Notes: generated by a model from the letters alone, not told the origin. Shown: positions 43,559 to 51,998, counted from the first letter of the stretch. The stretch: DNA of 64,000 bases from Allobosea sp. (GCF_017308015.1 NZ_JAFKFW010000022.1:25288-89287), one strand, 5' to 3'. Made by a program: numbers and translations.

Positions 43559-44224
43559 TCAGAGAACCTCACGTACCCGCACCAGGGTCGTGTCCATGTG
43601 GCGGCCGATCGCCTCGGACAGGGCGTCCGCGTCGCGTCTGAGCAAGGCCGCCATCATGTCCTGGTGTTCTGCGACCGCGCCCGCCCATTTCTCAGGGCCT
43701 TCATTGCCGACGAAGCGCAGCCGCTTGATCCGGGCCTGCAGGGTCGTATGCATCTCGGCCAGCACGGCGTTGCCGGATGCTGCGACGATGGCGCTGTGGA
43801 TCGCCTGGTTCAGCTTGAAATAGTCGAGCCGCTCGCGCGTCGCGTAGAGCGCGAGCATGTCCGCGTGCAGCTTGTGGATCGCCTCGATCGTCGAGTCGCT
43901 GGCCTGCGCACAGGCGATGCGGCCGCCGAGCTGCTCGAGGCTTTTGATGACCTCGAGGATGTCGGCGAGATCGCGCGCCGAGAATTTCCGGACGATCGCG
44001 CCCTTGGCCGGCAGAATCTCGACGAGCCCCTCGCTGGCGAGCGTCTTGATCGCCTCGCGCAAGGGCGTCCGCGACACGCCGAGCTGGGCGCCGACCTGGC
44101 CCTCGTTGATGCGCTGGCCGGGTTCCAGGCGCCCTTCGATGATCATGTCGCGCACACGCTCCAGCACCTCGTCATGGAGTGTGCGGCGCGTGATCGGGAT
44201 ATAGTTGGCCGCCGTTTCGCTCAT
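43559..44224 (-). CDS. GntR/FadR-family regulator with FCD domain
   Basis: 221 residues. Winged helix-turn-helix with GQRINEGQVGAQLGVSRTPLREAIKTLASEGLVE, then an all-helical FCD effector domain with KLNQAIHSAIVAASGN and a HxxxM/H-type metal site region AVAEHQDMMAALLRRD. FCD-type GntR proteins usually repress sugar-acid or organic-acid catabolic genes and release DNA on binding a carboxylate. It lies 51 nt behind the SAF-domain dehydrogenase gene, and a matching palindrome occurs in the divergent promoter at 45747-45764. Confidence 0.92.
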   Translation of the reverse strand: MSETAANYIPITRRTLHDEVLERVRDMIIEGRLEPGQRINEGQVGAQLGVSRTPLREAIKTLASEGLVEILPAKGAIVRKFSARDLADILEVIKSLEQLGGRIACAQASDSTIEAIHKLHADMLALYATRERLDYFKLNQAIHSAIVAASGNAVLAEMHTTLQARIKRLRFVGNEGPEKWAGAVAEHQDMMAALLRRDADALSEAIGRHMDTTLVRVREVL

Positions 44225-44275
44225 CGTTGCTCCCGTGTTCCGGCCTCTCCGTTACGGCATGCGCCTTCCGTGCTG

Positions 44276-45682
44276 TCAAACGGGCGCGCCGTTCCCGAGG
44301 GAAAACAGCGCATCCTGCCGCCGGCGCATTGCCAGCAACCCGGAATCCTCGGGGATTGCGACATCGCCGAGGCGGATCGGCTGGCCGGTCTTGACGGGGC
44401 GGACGAGAATTCGGTCGGCCACGAGGTAGAAGGGGGCGGGGCGCTCGGCTGCGAGCGCCGTCGCCGGCCGCACCTCGGCTCCGACGCCGTCGATGCTGTG
44501 ATGATGCCCGCCCATCGTGAGCACCGTCCCGGCCGCGAGGTCGCATTGCGCGACCGCGACGAGGTCCTGCCGCGGCTGGTAGTCGTCGCCATAGCCCGAG
44601 CGCCCGAGAACGGCTGCATCGAGAATGGACGTCGCAACCTCGACGCCCAGCAGGTGGCGCGGCAGGTAGAGCGCCGCCGTTTTGCCGCTGCGGCTGACGA
44701 CATGCCCCTTTCCGGCAAGCATCTCCCAGGTTTCGGCATTGTCGCAACGTACGACGATGAAGACGCCGCCGGCGAAGCTGGCTTCCTCGGCCAGTCGCAG
44801 ATGGTGGAACACGTCGATCCGGCGCGTGCCGCCCGTCAATCCGCCTTCGGCGCGCTCCGCGAACAGATCGGCCAGCTCGGGAATGCGGGCGGGCGGCGCA
44901 TGGAAGCCGGCCGCGTCGGCGGAAAAGTTCAGGGCATTGGCGACGAGCGTCATCTCGCAGAGATCGGGTACGGCCCTCAGGGGAAAGGCCTCGCCGAGGA
45001 TGCGCGCGCGTTCCGCCGCGTTGGCGACGATCGAGCGCGAGCCCGGAAGCCAGTGTTCGCGCAGCGTCGGCAGGGCGCGGGTCACGCCGTTGCAGGTGAC
45101 ATGGCCGGTCGCGGCATCGAGGATGAAATCGTACTCGCTCGACTTGCCGGCCGCGATGATTTCGAGGCCGATGACTTCGGCCCAGCTCGCCAGCGCGATC
45201 AGCAGACTCGGCTGGTCGCCATCGACCGGAGTCACCACGACGCCGTTGTCGCGGGCGAGCCGCGCCAGCCCCGGCCCGACGACGCTGTCTGCCTCCTTCG
45301 AGACCAATGCGACATGGCGGCCCGCCTCGATCGCGGCGAGGCTGTGCCGCGTCGCGGCTTCGGGGCTGCCGGTCGCTTCGACGAGGAGCGTGAAAGGCAG
45401 CTCCATCGCGACATCGAGGCTCGCCGCGGCGACGCAGCGTCCGGCATTCCAGGCAGCCTTCGCTTCGGCCTGGGTCGTGCACAGCGCGATTTCGCCAGGC
45501 TCAAAGCCGGCTGCAGCGAAAGCCTTGCCCGCCGCTTCGGCGGTTACGTCGACTGCGATGCGCGCATTGACCAGCCGCGTCCGGCGCGACTGCGCGAGAT
45601 AGCTGCGCCCGAAGCTGCCGCTGCCGACGAGGCAGGTTTCGACCGGTTCGGTGATCCCCGCGTAGTGCGCATGAAAATTCAT
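44276..45682 (-). CDS. NAD(P)-dependent dehydrogenase with C-terminal SAF domain
   Basis: 468 residues from the ATG at 45682 behind GGAGGAGGG. A Rossmann domain with VGSGSFGRSYLAQ at about 21-33 resembling homoserine-dehydrogenase N-domains, a central homoserine-dehydrogenase-like region (EATGSPEAATRHSLAAIEAGRHVALVSKEADS), and a C-terminal SAF domain starting near LVADRILVRPVKTGQPIRLGDVAIPED. The substrate is unknown. It is divergent from the pdxA2-like gene and shares its promoter region, so the two should act in one pathway. It might oxidise or reduce a hydroxy- or oxo-acid. Confidence 0.8.
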   Translation of the reverse strand: MNFHAHYAGITEPVETCLVGSGSFGRSYLAQSRRTRLVNARIAVDVTAEAAGKAFAAAGFEPGEIALCTTQAEAKAAWNAGRCVAAASLDVAMELPFTLLVEATGSPEAATRHSLAAIEAGRHVALVSKEADSVVGPGLARLARDNGVVVTPVDGDQPSLLIALASWAEVIGLEIIAAGKSSEYDFILDAATGHVTCNGVTRALPTLREHWLPGSRSIVANAAERARILGEAFPLRAVPDLCEMTLVANALNFSADAAGFHAPPARIPELADLFAERAEGGLTGGTRRIDVFHHLRLAEEASFAGGVFIVVRCDNAETWEMLAGKGHVVSRSGKTAALYLPRHLLGVEVATSILDAAVLGRSGYGDDYQPRQDLVAVAQCDLAAGTVLTMGGHHHSIDGVGAEVRPATALAAERPAPFYLVADRILVRPVKTGQPIRLGDVAIPEDSGLLAMRRRQDALFSLGNGAPV

Positions 45683-45746
45683 CGGCCCTCCTCCGGCGCG
45701 GCTTGATCGATGCACTGCGCCGGTCGGAGGAGTACAGCAATCTTGA

Positions 45747-45764
45747 TATGCTGCATACAGCATA
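45747..45764. promoter_or_regulatory. Palindromic operator for the GntR-type regulator
   Basis: TATGCTG (45747-45753), spacer CATA, CAGCATA (45758-45764): perfect 7-bp arms, extended by partly matching GATATG and CATACTTG flanks. It lies in the 150-bp divergent gap between the SAF dehydrogenase and pdxA2-like genes. Short AT-biased palindromes of this size are typical of FadR/FCD-type GntR sites. Confidence 0.65.
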
Positions 45765-45832
45765 CTTGAGCGGTCGGGCCGCCTGTGTTAGCCAACGGGC
45801 CAGACGAGCGGACAGGCAGCGGAGTGGCGGCC

Positions 45833-46867
45833 ATGAATGAGCGCACGAATGACGCCTTGCCGGTGATCGCCGTGGCGATGGGGGATCCTTCCGGCATCAG
45901 TCCCGAATTGACGGCCCGTATCCTGTCCGAAGCCGATCTGCGCGCCGCTGCCCGCTATGTTGTCTTCGGCGACAAGCGCCTGCTCGATCTCGGCATCGAG
46001 GACGGCGGTGTCGATCCGCAGGTTCAGGTCGTGAAGGACGGCGAGGCGCTGCCGCTCGGCGACAGGCCGGTCTTCGTCGATCTCGCCAATCACGACCCCG
46101 CCGATCTCAAGCGCGGCACGGCGACGCTCGCGGGCGGCAAGGCTGCGACCGAGAATTTCCGCCGCGCCTTGCGGTTCGCGGCCTCGGGCCAGGCCGGCGC
46201 GGTGTTCTTCACGCCCTTCAACAAGGCGGCGATGCGCTTCGCCTATCCCGGCTATGACGACGAGATCCGCTTCGTGCGCGATGTCATTGGCTTCGAGGGC
46301 GCGGCGAGCGAGTTCAACATCCTCGACAGGCTCTGGAACGCGCGCGTCACCTCGCATATCCCGCTTTCCGAGGTGGCGCAGAACATCACGCAGGAGCGCA
46401 TCCTGCGGGCGCTGACGCTGGCGGATGCCAATCTGCGGGCGGCCGGCTTCAATCCGCCGCGCATCGCGGTCGCGGGCATCAATCCCCATGCCGGCGATGG
46501 CGGCAATTTCGGGCGCGACGAGATCGAGACGATCGAGCCGGCAGTGAAGGCCGCCAAGGCGAAGGGCTTCGTCGTCGAGGGGCCGTTCCCGTCGGACACG
46601 GTCTTTCTTCGAGCGAAGAACGGCGATTTCGACGCCGTGCTGACGATGTATCACGACCAGGGCCAGATCGCGATGAAGCTGATCGGCTTCGACCGCGGCG
46701 TCACCCTGATCGGCGGCTTCCCGTTCCCGATCTGCACGCCGGCCCATGGCACGGCCTACGAGATCGCGGGCAAGGGCGTCGCCAATCTCGGCGCGACGCG
46801 CGCGGCGCTCGCGCTCGCCATCAAGATGGCCCGGGACGGAAAGGGCAGCGCCCGCGCCGCCGCCTGA
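45833..46867 (+). CDS. pdxA2: PdxA2-like 4-hydroxythreonine-4-phosphate dehydrogenase family protein
   Basis: 344 residues from the ATG at 45833 with GGAGTGG upstream (an in-frame GTG at 45785 is weaker). PdxA-fold motifs in order: MGDPSGISPEL near the start, TPFNKAAMRFA, INPHAGDGGNFGRDE, LTMYHDQGQIAMK with a metal-ligand histidine, and CTPAHGTAYEIAGKG. PdxA2 proteins oxidise 4-phospho-threonate/erythronate in sugar-acid catabolism; terephthalate DCD dehydrogenase is another relative. No DUF1537 kinase or ring dioxygenase is nearby, so neither pathway fits directly. It leads the plus-strand TTT-transporter run. Confidence 0.82.
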   Translation: MNERTNDALPVIAVAMGDPSGISPELTARILSEADLRAAARYVVFGDKRLLDLGIEDGGVDPQVQVVKDGEALPLGDRPVFVDLANHDPADLKRGTATLAGGKAATENFRRALRFAASGQAGAVFFTPFNKAAMRFAYPGYDDEIRFVRDVIGFEGAASEFNILDRLWNARVTSHIPLSEVAQNITQERILRALTLADANLRAAGFNPPRIAVAGINPHAGDGGNFGRDEIETIEPAVKAAKAKGFVVEGPFPSDTVFLRAKNGDFDAVLTMYHDQGQIAMKLIGFDRGVTLIGGFPFPICTPAHGTAYEIAGKGVANLGATRAALALAIKMARDGKGSARAAA

Positions 46868-46939
46868 TTTTTCCAAGTATTTTCGACAAAGCCGCCGGCA
46901 AGAGCGGCCTCGCAAGATCAAAACCCAGGGAGAGAAACC

Positions 46940-47935
46940 ATGAAGACCATCGCTATCTCGGCTGCATTTGCCGGCGCGCTCACGCTTGGCGGCGTCGGCG
47001 TCGCCCAGGCCTGGGAGCCGACCAAGCCGATCGAGTTCGTCGTGACCTCGGGCGCCGGCGGCGGCACCGACAATTTCGCCCGCATCATCCAGTCGATCAT
47101 CACCAAGCACAAGTTCACCGAGCAGCCGATCGTGGTGGTGAACAAGGGCGGCGGCTCCGGCGCCGAGGGCTATGTTTACGGCAAGAGCGCCAAGGGCGAT
47201 CCGAACCGCGTCATCTTCGGCACCAACAATGCCTATCTGCTGCCTTACGTCGCCAAGCTCGGCTACAAGTTCTCGGACCTGACCCCGGTTGCGGCGCTGG
47301 CGCTCGACGAGTTCCTGCTCTGGGTCAAGGGCGATGCCCCTTATGCCGACGCCAAGGCCTATATCGAGGCGGTCAAGGCCAAGCCGATGGGCTTCAAGAT
47401 GGGCGGCAGCCAGTCGAAGGATACCGACCAGACGCTGACCTCGATGATCCAGGACGCAACCGGCGTGAAATGGATCTATGTGCCGTTCCAGGGCGGCAGC
47501 GCCGCGGCCGTACAGCTTGCGGGCGGCCATATCGACTCCAACACCAACAACCCCAACGAGAATATCGGCCAGTGGAAGGCCGGGCAGGTGAAGCCGCTCT
47601 GCGTGTTCTCGCCGGTGCGTCTCGCCAAGGGCGAACCGGTCTTCGAGGGCAAGGGCTGGGGCGACATCCCGACCTGCAAGGAGGCGGGCCTCCCGCTCGA
47701 GACCTTCCAGATGCCGCGCACCGTCTGGCTGCCGGCTGACGTCCCGGCCGATGCCGTGGCCTATTATGCCGGGCTGCTGGAGAAGGTCTCCAAGACGCCG
47801 GAATGGCAGGAATTCGTGACGCGCACCGCGCAGACCGGCAAGTTCATGAAGGGCAAGGAGCTCGCCGATTTCGTCGCCAAGGACGAGGCTGCCAACAAGA
47901 AGGTCTTCGAGAACGAAGGCTGGGTCGCGAAGTAA
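46940..47935 (+). CDS. tctC: TctC/Bug-type periplasmic binding protein
   Basis: 331 residues with a signal peptide (about 1-25, ending VAQAW). Bug-family signatures PIEFVVTSGAGGGTDNFARII, VVVNKGGGSGAEGY and VPFQGGSAAAVQLAGGHID, the loops that grip carboxylates through ordered waters. It delivers its ligand to the TctAB channel encoded downstream. It is slightly longer than the classical family and precedes tctB by 192 bp, a gap largely filled by a REP-like repeat. Confidence 0.9.
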   Translation: MKTIAISAAFAGALTLGGVGVAQAWEPTKPIEFVVTSGAGGGTDNFARIIQSIITKHKFTEQPIVVVNKGGGSGAEGYVYGKSAKGDPNRVIFGTNNAYLLPYVAKLGYKFSDLTPVAALALDEFLLWVKGDAPYADAKAYIEAVKAKPMGFKMGGSQSKDTDQTLTSMIQDATGVKWIYVPFQGGSAAAVQLAGGHIDSNTNNPNENIGQWKAGQVKPLCVFSPVRLAKGEPVFEGKGWGDIPTCKEAGLPLETFQMPRTVWLPADVPADAVAYYAGLLEKVSKTPEWQEFVTRTAQTGKFMKGKELADFVAKDEAANKKVFENEGWVAK

Positions 47936-47975
47936 GGTGGGATCGGCGCGTGCCGGTCGACCTCGGAAACACGCG

Positions 47976-48071
47976 GTCATCCCGGGCTTGACCCGGGATC
48001 CATGCCGGAACCTTCATCGGGTCCGCTCAGGCATAGGTCCCGGATCTCCGCATCGCTCCGTCCGGGATGAC
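47976..48071. repeat. REP-like palindromic repeat, copy 2
   Basis: 96-bp element between tctC and tctB, bounded by inverted ends GTCATCCCGG (47976) and CCGGGATGAC (48062-48071), with an internal palindrome CCCGGGCTTGACCCGGG. It shares its terminal GTCCGGGATGAC with the element at 27228-27348. As there, it sits just after a binding-protein gene or between it and its permeases. Confidence 0.75.
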
Positions 48072-48127
48072 ACGCCTCTCCTTATAGCCGTGCCTTCCCG
48101 CCGCTCCCGCAAGGAGGAATCCACCGC

Positions 48128-48616
48128 ATGATCACCCGCTTCTGGGCAGAGATCGGGGCGGCCGTCCTGACGCTGGTCTTCGGGCTCGTCATCGTGAAGG
48201 GATCGCTGGAGTTCGGCATCGGTTGGGATACGTCCGGCCCGCAGCCCGGCGCCTTTCCGTTCTATGCCGGAGCGCTGATCGCGCTGGCGAGCCTCGGCAC
48301 GATCGCCGTGACGCTTGGACAGCGCGTCGCCGGAAAAGTCTCGCTCGCAGAGGCTTTCCTCGACGCCGAGCGCGGCAAGCGGGTGCTTGCCTTCCTGCTG
48401 CCGCTCGTCGCCTTCGTCGTGCTGAGCGCAACGCTCGGCATGTATGTCGCGACGATCCTCTATCTCGTCTTCGCGATGCGCTTCCAGGGTGGCTATGGCT
48501 GGCTGCAGAGTCTTGGCACCGCCTTCGTGACGGCGGCGTTCTTCTATTTCGCGCTCGAGAAATTCTTCCAGATCGGTCTGCTCAAGGGGCCGATCGAGCC
48601 GCTCATCGGTCTCTGA
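48128..48616 (+). CDS. tctB: TctB-type small permease subunit of a TTT transporter
   Basis: 162 residues, four hydrophobic helices: about 8-25 (VLTLVFGLVIVKGSLEFGI), 38-58, 80-105 and 118-140. The block GWDTSGPQPGAFPFYAGALIA after the first helix is the usual TctB feature. Small membrane subunit of the sodium-coupled tripartite tricarboxylate transporter. It lies 18 nt before tctA. Confidence 0.88.
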   Translation: MITRFWAEIGAAVLTLVFGLVIVKGSLEFGIGWDTSGPQPGAFPFYAGALIALASLGTIAVTLGQRVAGKVSLAEAFLDAERGKRVLAFLLPLVAFVVLSATLGMYVATILYLVFAMRFQGGYGWLQSLGTAFVTAAFFYFALEKFFQIGLLKGPIEPLIGL

Positions 48617-48634
48617 GACGGCGGGGATATCAGC

Positions 48635-50146
48635 ATGGATAACATCGCCAACCTGATGCACGGCTTCTCGGTCGCGCTCACCACGCACCATGTCCTGCTG
48701 ATGATGGCGGGGGTCCTCCTCGGGGTGCTCGTCGGCGTCCTGCCGGGGCTCGGCGCGCCGAACGGCGTCTCGCTCCTGCTGCCGCTGACCTTCTCGATGG
48801 ACCCGGTCTCGGCCATCATCCTTTTGACCTCGCTCTACTGGGGCGCGCTTTTCGGCGGCTCGACCACCTCGATCCTGTTCAACATTCCGGGTGAACCTTC
48901 ATCGGTGGCGACCACGTTCGACGGTCACCCGATGGCCAAACAGGGCAAGGCCACCGAGGCACTGTCCTTCGCCTTCCTCTCGGCCGGCTTCGGTGCCATG
49001 GCCGGTGTCATCCTGATCACGCTGCTCTCGGGCTGGGTCGCGAAATTCGCTTTGCGCTTCTCCTCGCCCGAATATTTCGCCGTCTATTTCATGACCTTTG
49101 CGAGCTTCATCGGGCTCGGCGGCGCCTCCCCCTTCAAGACCGTCGTCTCGATGGCGATCGGCTTCGCGCTGGCGACCATCGGCATGGACTCGGTCTCCGG
49201 CAATGTCCGCCTCACCTTCGAGTTCGACGTGCTGCTTGCCGGCGTCAGCTTCCTGATCGCGGTCATCGGGCTCTTCGGCATCGGCGAGTTGCTGCTGACC
49301 ATGGAGGAGGGGCTGAAATTCGAGGGTGTCGCCGCCAAGGTGCGCATCGGCGATGTGCTGCGGACCGCGGCGAAGCTCCCGCGCTACTGGCTCGCCCTGC
49401 TGCGCTCCTCGCTGATCGGCATCTGGATGGGCATCACGCCGGGTGGGCCGACGGCAGCCTCGTTCATGAGCTACGCAATGGCCAAGCGCTCCTCGCGCCA
49501 GCCCGCGAAATTCGGCAAGGGCGAGCCCGAGGGCGTGATCGCGCCCGAGACCGCCGACCATGCCGCCGGTTCCGCTGCCATGCTCCCGATGCTGGCGCTC
49601 GGCATTCCCGGCTCGGCGACTGCGGCCGTGATGATGGGCGGCCTGATGATCTGGGGCCTCAATCCCGGCCCGACGCTCTTCACCGACAGGCCGGATTTCG
49701 TCTGGGGCCTGATCGCCTCGATGTATCTCGGCAATGTCGTTGCGGTCGTGGTCGTGCTGGCGACGGTGCCGCTCTTCGCTTCGATCCTGCGCATTCCCTT
49801 CTCGATCATCGGGCCGGTCATCGTGGTGATCTGCTTCATCGGCGCCTTCACCGCTGCCAGCAAGGAATTCGACATCTGGCTCGCGCTGGTCTTCGGGCTC
49901 GTCGGCTATCTCTTCAAGAAGCTCGACTACCCGATCGCACCGCTCGTGCTCGCGATGGTCATCGGCGACAAGGCCGAGGATGCCTTCCGCCAGTCGATGA
50001 TCTTCAGCCAGGGCTCGCTTTCGATCTTCTGGTCGAACCCGCTGGTTTCGACGCTGATGGCGATCGGTCTGGCTCTGCTGATCATGCCCGTCGCCGGCTC
50101 GGTCGCCCGCCGTCTGCGCGGCGTTAAGGCCGCCAGTACTGTCTGA
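48635..50146 (+). CDS. tctA: TctA-type large permease subunit of a TTT transporter
   Basis: 503 residues, eleven to twelve helices. Family signatures: GVLVGVLPGLGAPNGVSLLLPLTF, LYWGALFGGSTTSILFNIPGEPSSVATTFDGHP, and the repeat LALGIPGSATAAVMMGGLMIWG. The channel subunit that imports the carboxylate ligand of the TctC protein. With PdxA2, DapA-like and RraA-like genes on the same strand, the imported compound is probably an aldonic- or related hydroxy-acid. Confidence 0.93.
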   Translation: MDNIANLMHGFSVALTTHHVLLMMAGVLLGVLVGVLPGLGAPNGVSLLLPLTFSMDPVSAIILLTSLYWGALFGGSTTSILFNIPGEPSSVATTFDGHPMAKQGKATEALSFAFLSAGFGAMAGVILITLLSGWVAKFALRFSSPEYFAVYFMTFASFIGLGGASPFKTVVSMAIGFALATIGMDSVSGNVRLTFEFDVLLAGVSFLIAVIGLFGIGELLLTMEEGLKFEGVAAKVRIGDVLRTAAKLPRYWLALLRSSLIGIWMGITPGGPTAASFMSYAMAKRSSRQPAKFGKGEPEGVIAPETADHAAGSAAMLPMLALGIPGSATAAVMMGGLMIWGLNPGPTLFTDRPDFVWGLIASMYLGNVVAVVVVLATVPLFASILRIPFSIIGPVIVVICFIGAFTAASKEFDIWLALVFGLVGYLFKKLDYPIAPLVLAMVIGDKAEDAFRQSMIFSQGSLSIFWSNPLVSTLMAIGLALLIMPVAGSVARRLRGVKAASTV

Positions 50147-50200
50147 TACCTGCCCCACTCCTTCGCCGTCCGACCTGCCAGCCACCGACGAGATGACGCC

Positions 50201-51118
50201 ATGACCGAACCCTACAAGGGCATCCTGCCGATCGCGCCGACCATCTTCCACGAGAATGGCGACCTCGATATCGAGGGCAACAAGCGCGTCATGGACCTGA
50301 TGGTCGATCAGGGCGTCGACGGCATCTGCATCCTCGCCAATTATTCGGAGCAGTTTCTGCTGACCGACGAGGAGCGCGACCAGGTCATGCGCCTCTCGCT
50401 GGAGCAGGTTGCAGGCCGCGTGCCCGTCATCGTCACGACATCGCATTTCTCCACGCGCATCGCTGCCGCCCGTGCCAGGGCCGCCGCCGATGCGGGCGCG
50501 AGGATGCTGATGATGATGCCGCCTTATCACGGTGCGCTGCTCAAGGCTGACGAGCAGGGCATGATCGAGCATTTCCAGGCGGTCGCCGATGCCTGCGGCA
50601 TTCCGATCATCCTGCAGGATGCGCCGCTTTCGGGCGTCACCATGACCGTGCCCTTCATGATCCGGCTGGCGAGGGAGGTTCCGCTCGTCCGCTATTTCAA
50701 GATCGAGGTGCCGGGTACGGCGAACAAGCTGCGCGCGCTGATCGAGGCCGGCGGCGATGCCGTGGTCGGCCCCTTCGACGGCGAAGAGGCAATCACGCTG
50801 ATGGCCGATCTCGACGCCGGTGCCACCGGCACGATGACCTCGGCGATGATTCCCGATCTCATCAAGCCGATTCTCGCTGCCCATGCCGCGGGTGACCGCA
50901 AGCAGGCTGCGGCGCTCTACGCCCGGGTCCTGCCGATCATCAACTATGAGAACCGCCAGTGCGGCCTGCGCGCGACCAAGACCGTGATGAAGGAGGGCGG
51001 CGTGATCCGTTCTGACGCCGTGCGCCACCCGCTGACGCCGTTGCATCCGAAGACCCGCGAAGGCCTGATCGAACTCGCGCGCGAGCTCGACCCGCTGGCG
51101 CTGCGCTGGGGCAAATAG
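50201..51118 (+). CDS. DapA-superfamily enzyme, 2-keto-3-deoxyarabonate dehydratase-like
   Basis: 305 residues of the DHDPS/N-acetylneuraminate lyase barrel. The Schiff-base lysine is in LVRYFKIEVPG. The usual GTTGE loop is replaced by LANYSEQFLLTDEER and the helper tyrosine of YNxP by ILQDAPLSG. This is the pattern I recall for L-2-keto-3-deoxyarabonate dehydratase, which turns keto-deoxy-pentonate into 2-oxoglutarate semialdehyde, rather than for true DapA. It lies between tctA and the rraA-like gene. No aldonate dehydratase or semialdehyde dehydrogenase is in the window. Confidence 0.75.
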   Translation: MTEPYKGILPIAPTIFHENGDLDIEGNKRVMDLMVDQGVDGICILANYSEQFLLTDEERDQVMRLSLEQVAGRVPVIVTTSHFSTRIAAARARAAADAGARMLMMMPPYHGALLKADEQGMIEHFQAVADACGIPIILQDAPLSGVTMTVPFMIRLAREVPLVRYFKIEVPGTANKLRALIEAGGDAVVGPFDGEEAITLMADLDAGATGTMTSAMIPDLIKPILAAHAAGDRKQAAALYARVLPIINYENRQCGLRATKTVMKEGGVIRSDAVRHPLTPLHPKTREGLIELARELDPLALRWGK

Positions 51119-51129
51119 GCGGGCATCTC

Positions 51130-51168
51130 CGAAGCGGGGGCGGGTTGCATTTTTCGCATCCCGCTTCG
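51130..51168 (+). terminator. Large hairpin between the DapA-like and RraA-like genes
   Basis: Perfect 9-bp stem CGAAGCGGG (51130-51138) and CCCGCTTCG (51160-51168); the loop contains TGC/GCA pairing around ATTTTT. It starts 12 nt after the dapA-like stop. A short run of T follows at distance only, so it may weaken rather than end read-through into the rraA-like gene. Confidence 0.55.
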
Positions 51169-51250
51169 CCTTTACAAAGCGGGTCGTAACGCGGGAACCT
51201 CCGCGCCGCCTGCCGGCCGGCGGGAAACCACGGACGGAAAAGGTGAACGC

Positions 51251-51970
51251 ATGCCCAGTCTCAAGCCGGAAACCCGCGAGAAGCTCCGCACGGTTTCCGT
51301 CGCCACGCTCTGCACCGCCCTGTTCAAGCGTGGGCTGCGCAACCAGTTCATCCAGGACGTCCGCCCGCTCAATCCCGATGCGGGGACGATGGTCGGCGAG
51401 GCCTTCACCCTGCGCTACATCCCGGCGCGCGAGGACCTGAATCCGCTTTCCGTCTTCCAGGACCGCGCGCATCCGCAGCGCAAGGCGGTCGAGGACTGCC
51501 CGCCCGGCGCCGTGATGGTCATCGACAGCCGCAAGGATCCGCGCGCGGCCTCGGCCGGTGGCATCCTCGTCTCACGGCTGATGAAGCGCGGCGTCGCCGG
51601 TGTCGTCACCGATGGCGGCTTCCGGGATTCATACGAGATCGCGCGGTTGCCTTTCCCGAGCTATCACAACCGCCCCTCGTCCCCGACCAACCTCACCCTG
51701 CACCAGGCGATCGAGATCAATGGGCCGATCGGTTGCGGCGATGTCGCGGTCTTCCCGGGCGATATCGTGGTCGGCGACGCCGAGGGCGTCATCGTCATCC
51801 CCGCGCATCTCGCCGACGAGGTCGCGGCTGAAGCCGTCGAGATGACCGCCTTCGAGGATTTCGTCACCGAGGAGGTCCTGAAGGGCCGCTCGATCCTCGG
51901 CCTCTACCCGGCGACCGAGGAGCAGACCAAGGTCGATTTCGCCGCATGGCGAAAGGTCAATGGCCGCTGA
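51251..51970 (+). CDS. RraA-like family protein (aldolase/decarboxylase type)
   Basis: 239 residues with the RraA/HMG-aldolase core: SVATLCTALFKRG near the start, the substrate/Mg site GGILVSRLMKRGVAGVVTDGGFRD (about 98-121) and IVVGDAEGVIVIPAHLADEV. The conserved DGxxRD motif is that of 4-hydroxy-4-methyl-2-oxoglutarate/4-carboxy-4-hydroxy-2-oxoadipate aldolases; the same fold also gives oxaloacetate decarboxylases. The longer N-terminal region resembles family members found in sugar-acid clusters, not RraA of E. coli (about 160 residues). Last gene of the locus, after a 132-bp gap. Confidence 0.8.
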   Translation: MPSLKPETREKLRTVSVATLCTALFKRGLRNQFIQDVRPLNPDAGTMVGEAFTLRYIPAREDLNPLSVFQDRAHPQRKAVEDCPPGAVMVIDSRKDPRAASAGGILVSRLMKRGVAGVVTDGGFRDSYEIARLPFPSYHNRPSSPTNLTLHQAIEINGPIGCGDVAVFPGDIVVGDAEGVIVIPAHLADEVAAEAVEMTAFEDFVTEEVLKGRSILGLYPATEEQTKVDFAAWRKVNGR

Positions 51971-51998
51971 TCCGGGCCCGCTTCCGACTTGAGGCAGG

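Noticed and set aside
45788-47980. 730-codon open frame on the minus strand
   Set aside because: Antisense to pdxA2-like and tctC; no motifs.
48899-51472. 857-codon open frame on the minus strand
   Set aside because: Antisense to tctA and the DapA-like gene; Arg/Asp/Gly/His-rich shadow with no recognisable fold.
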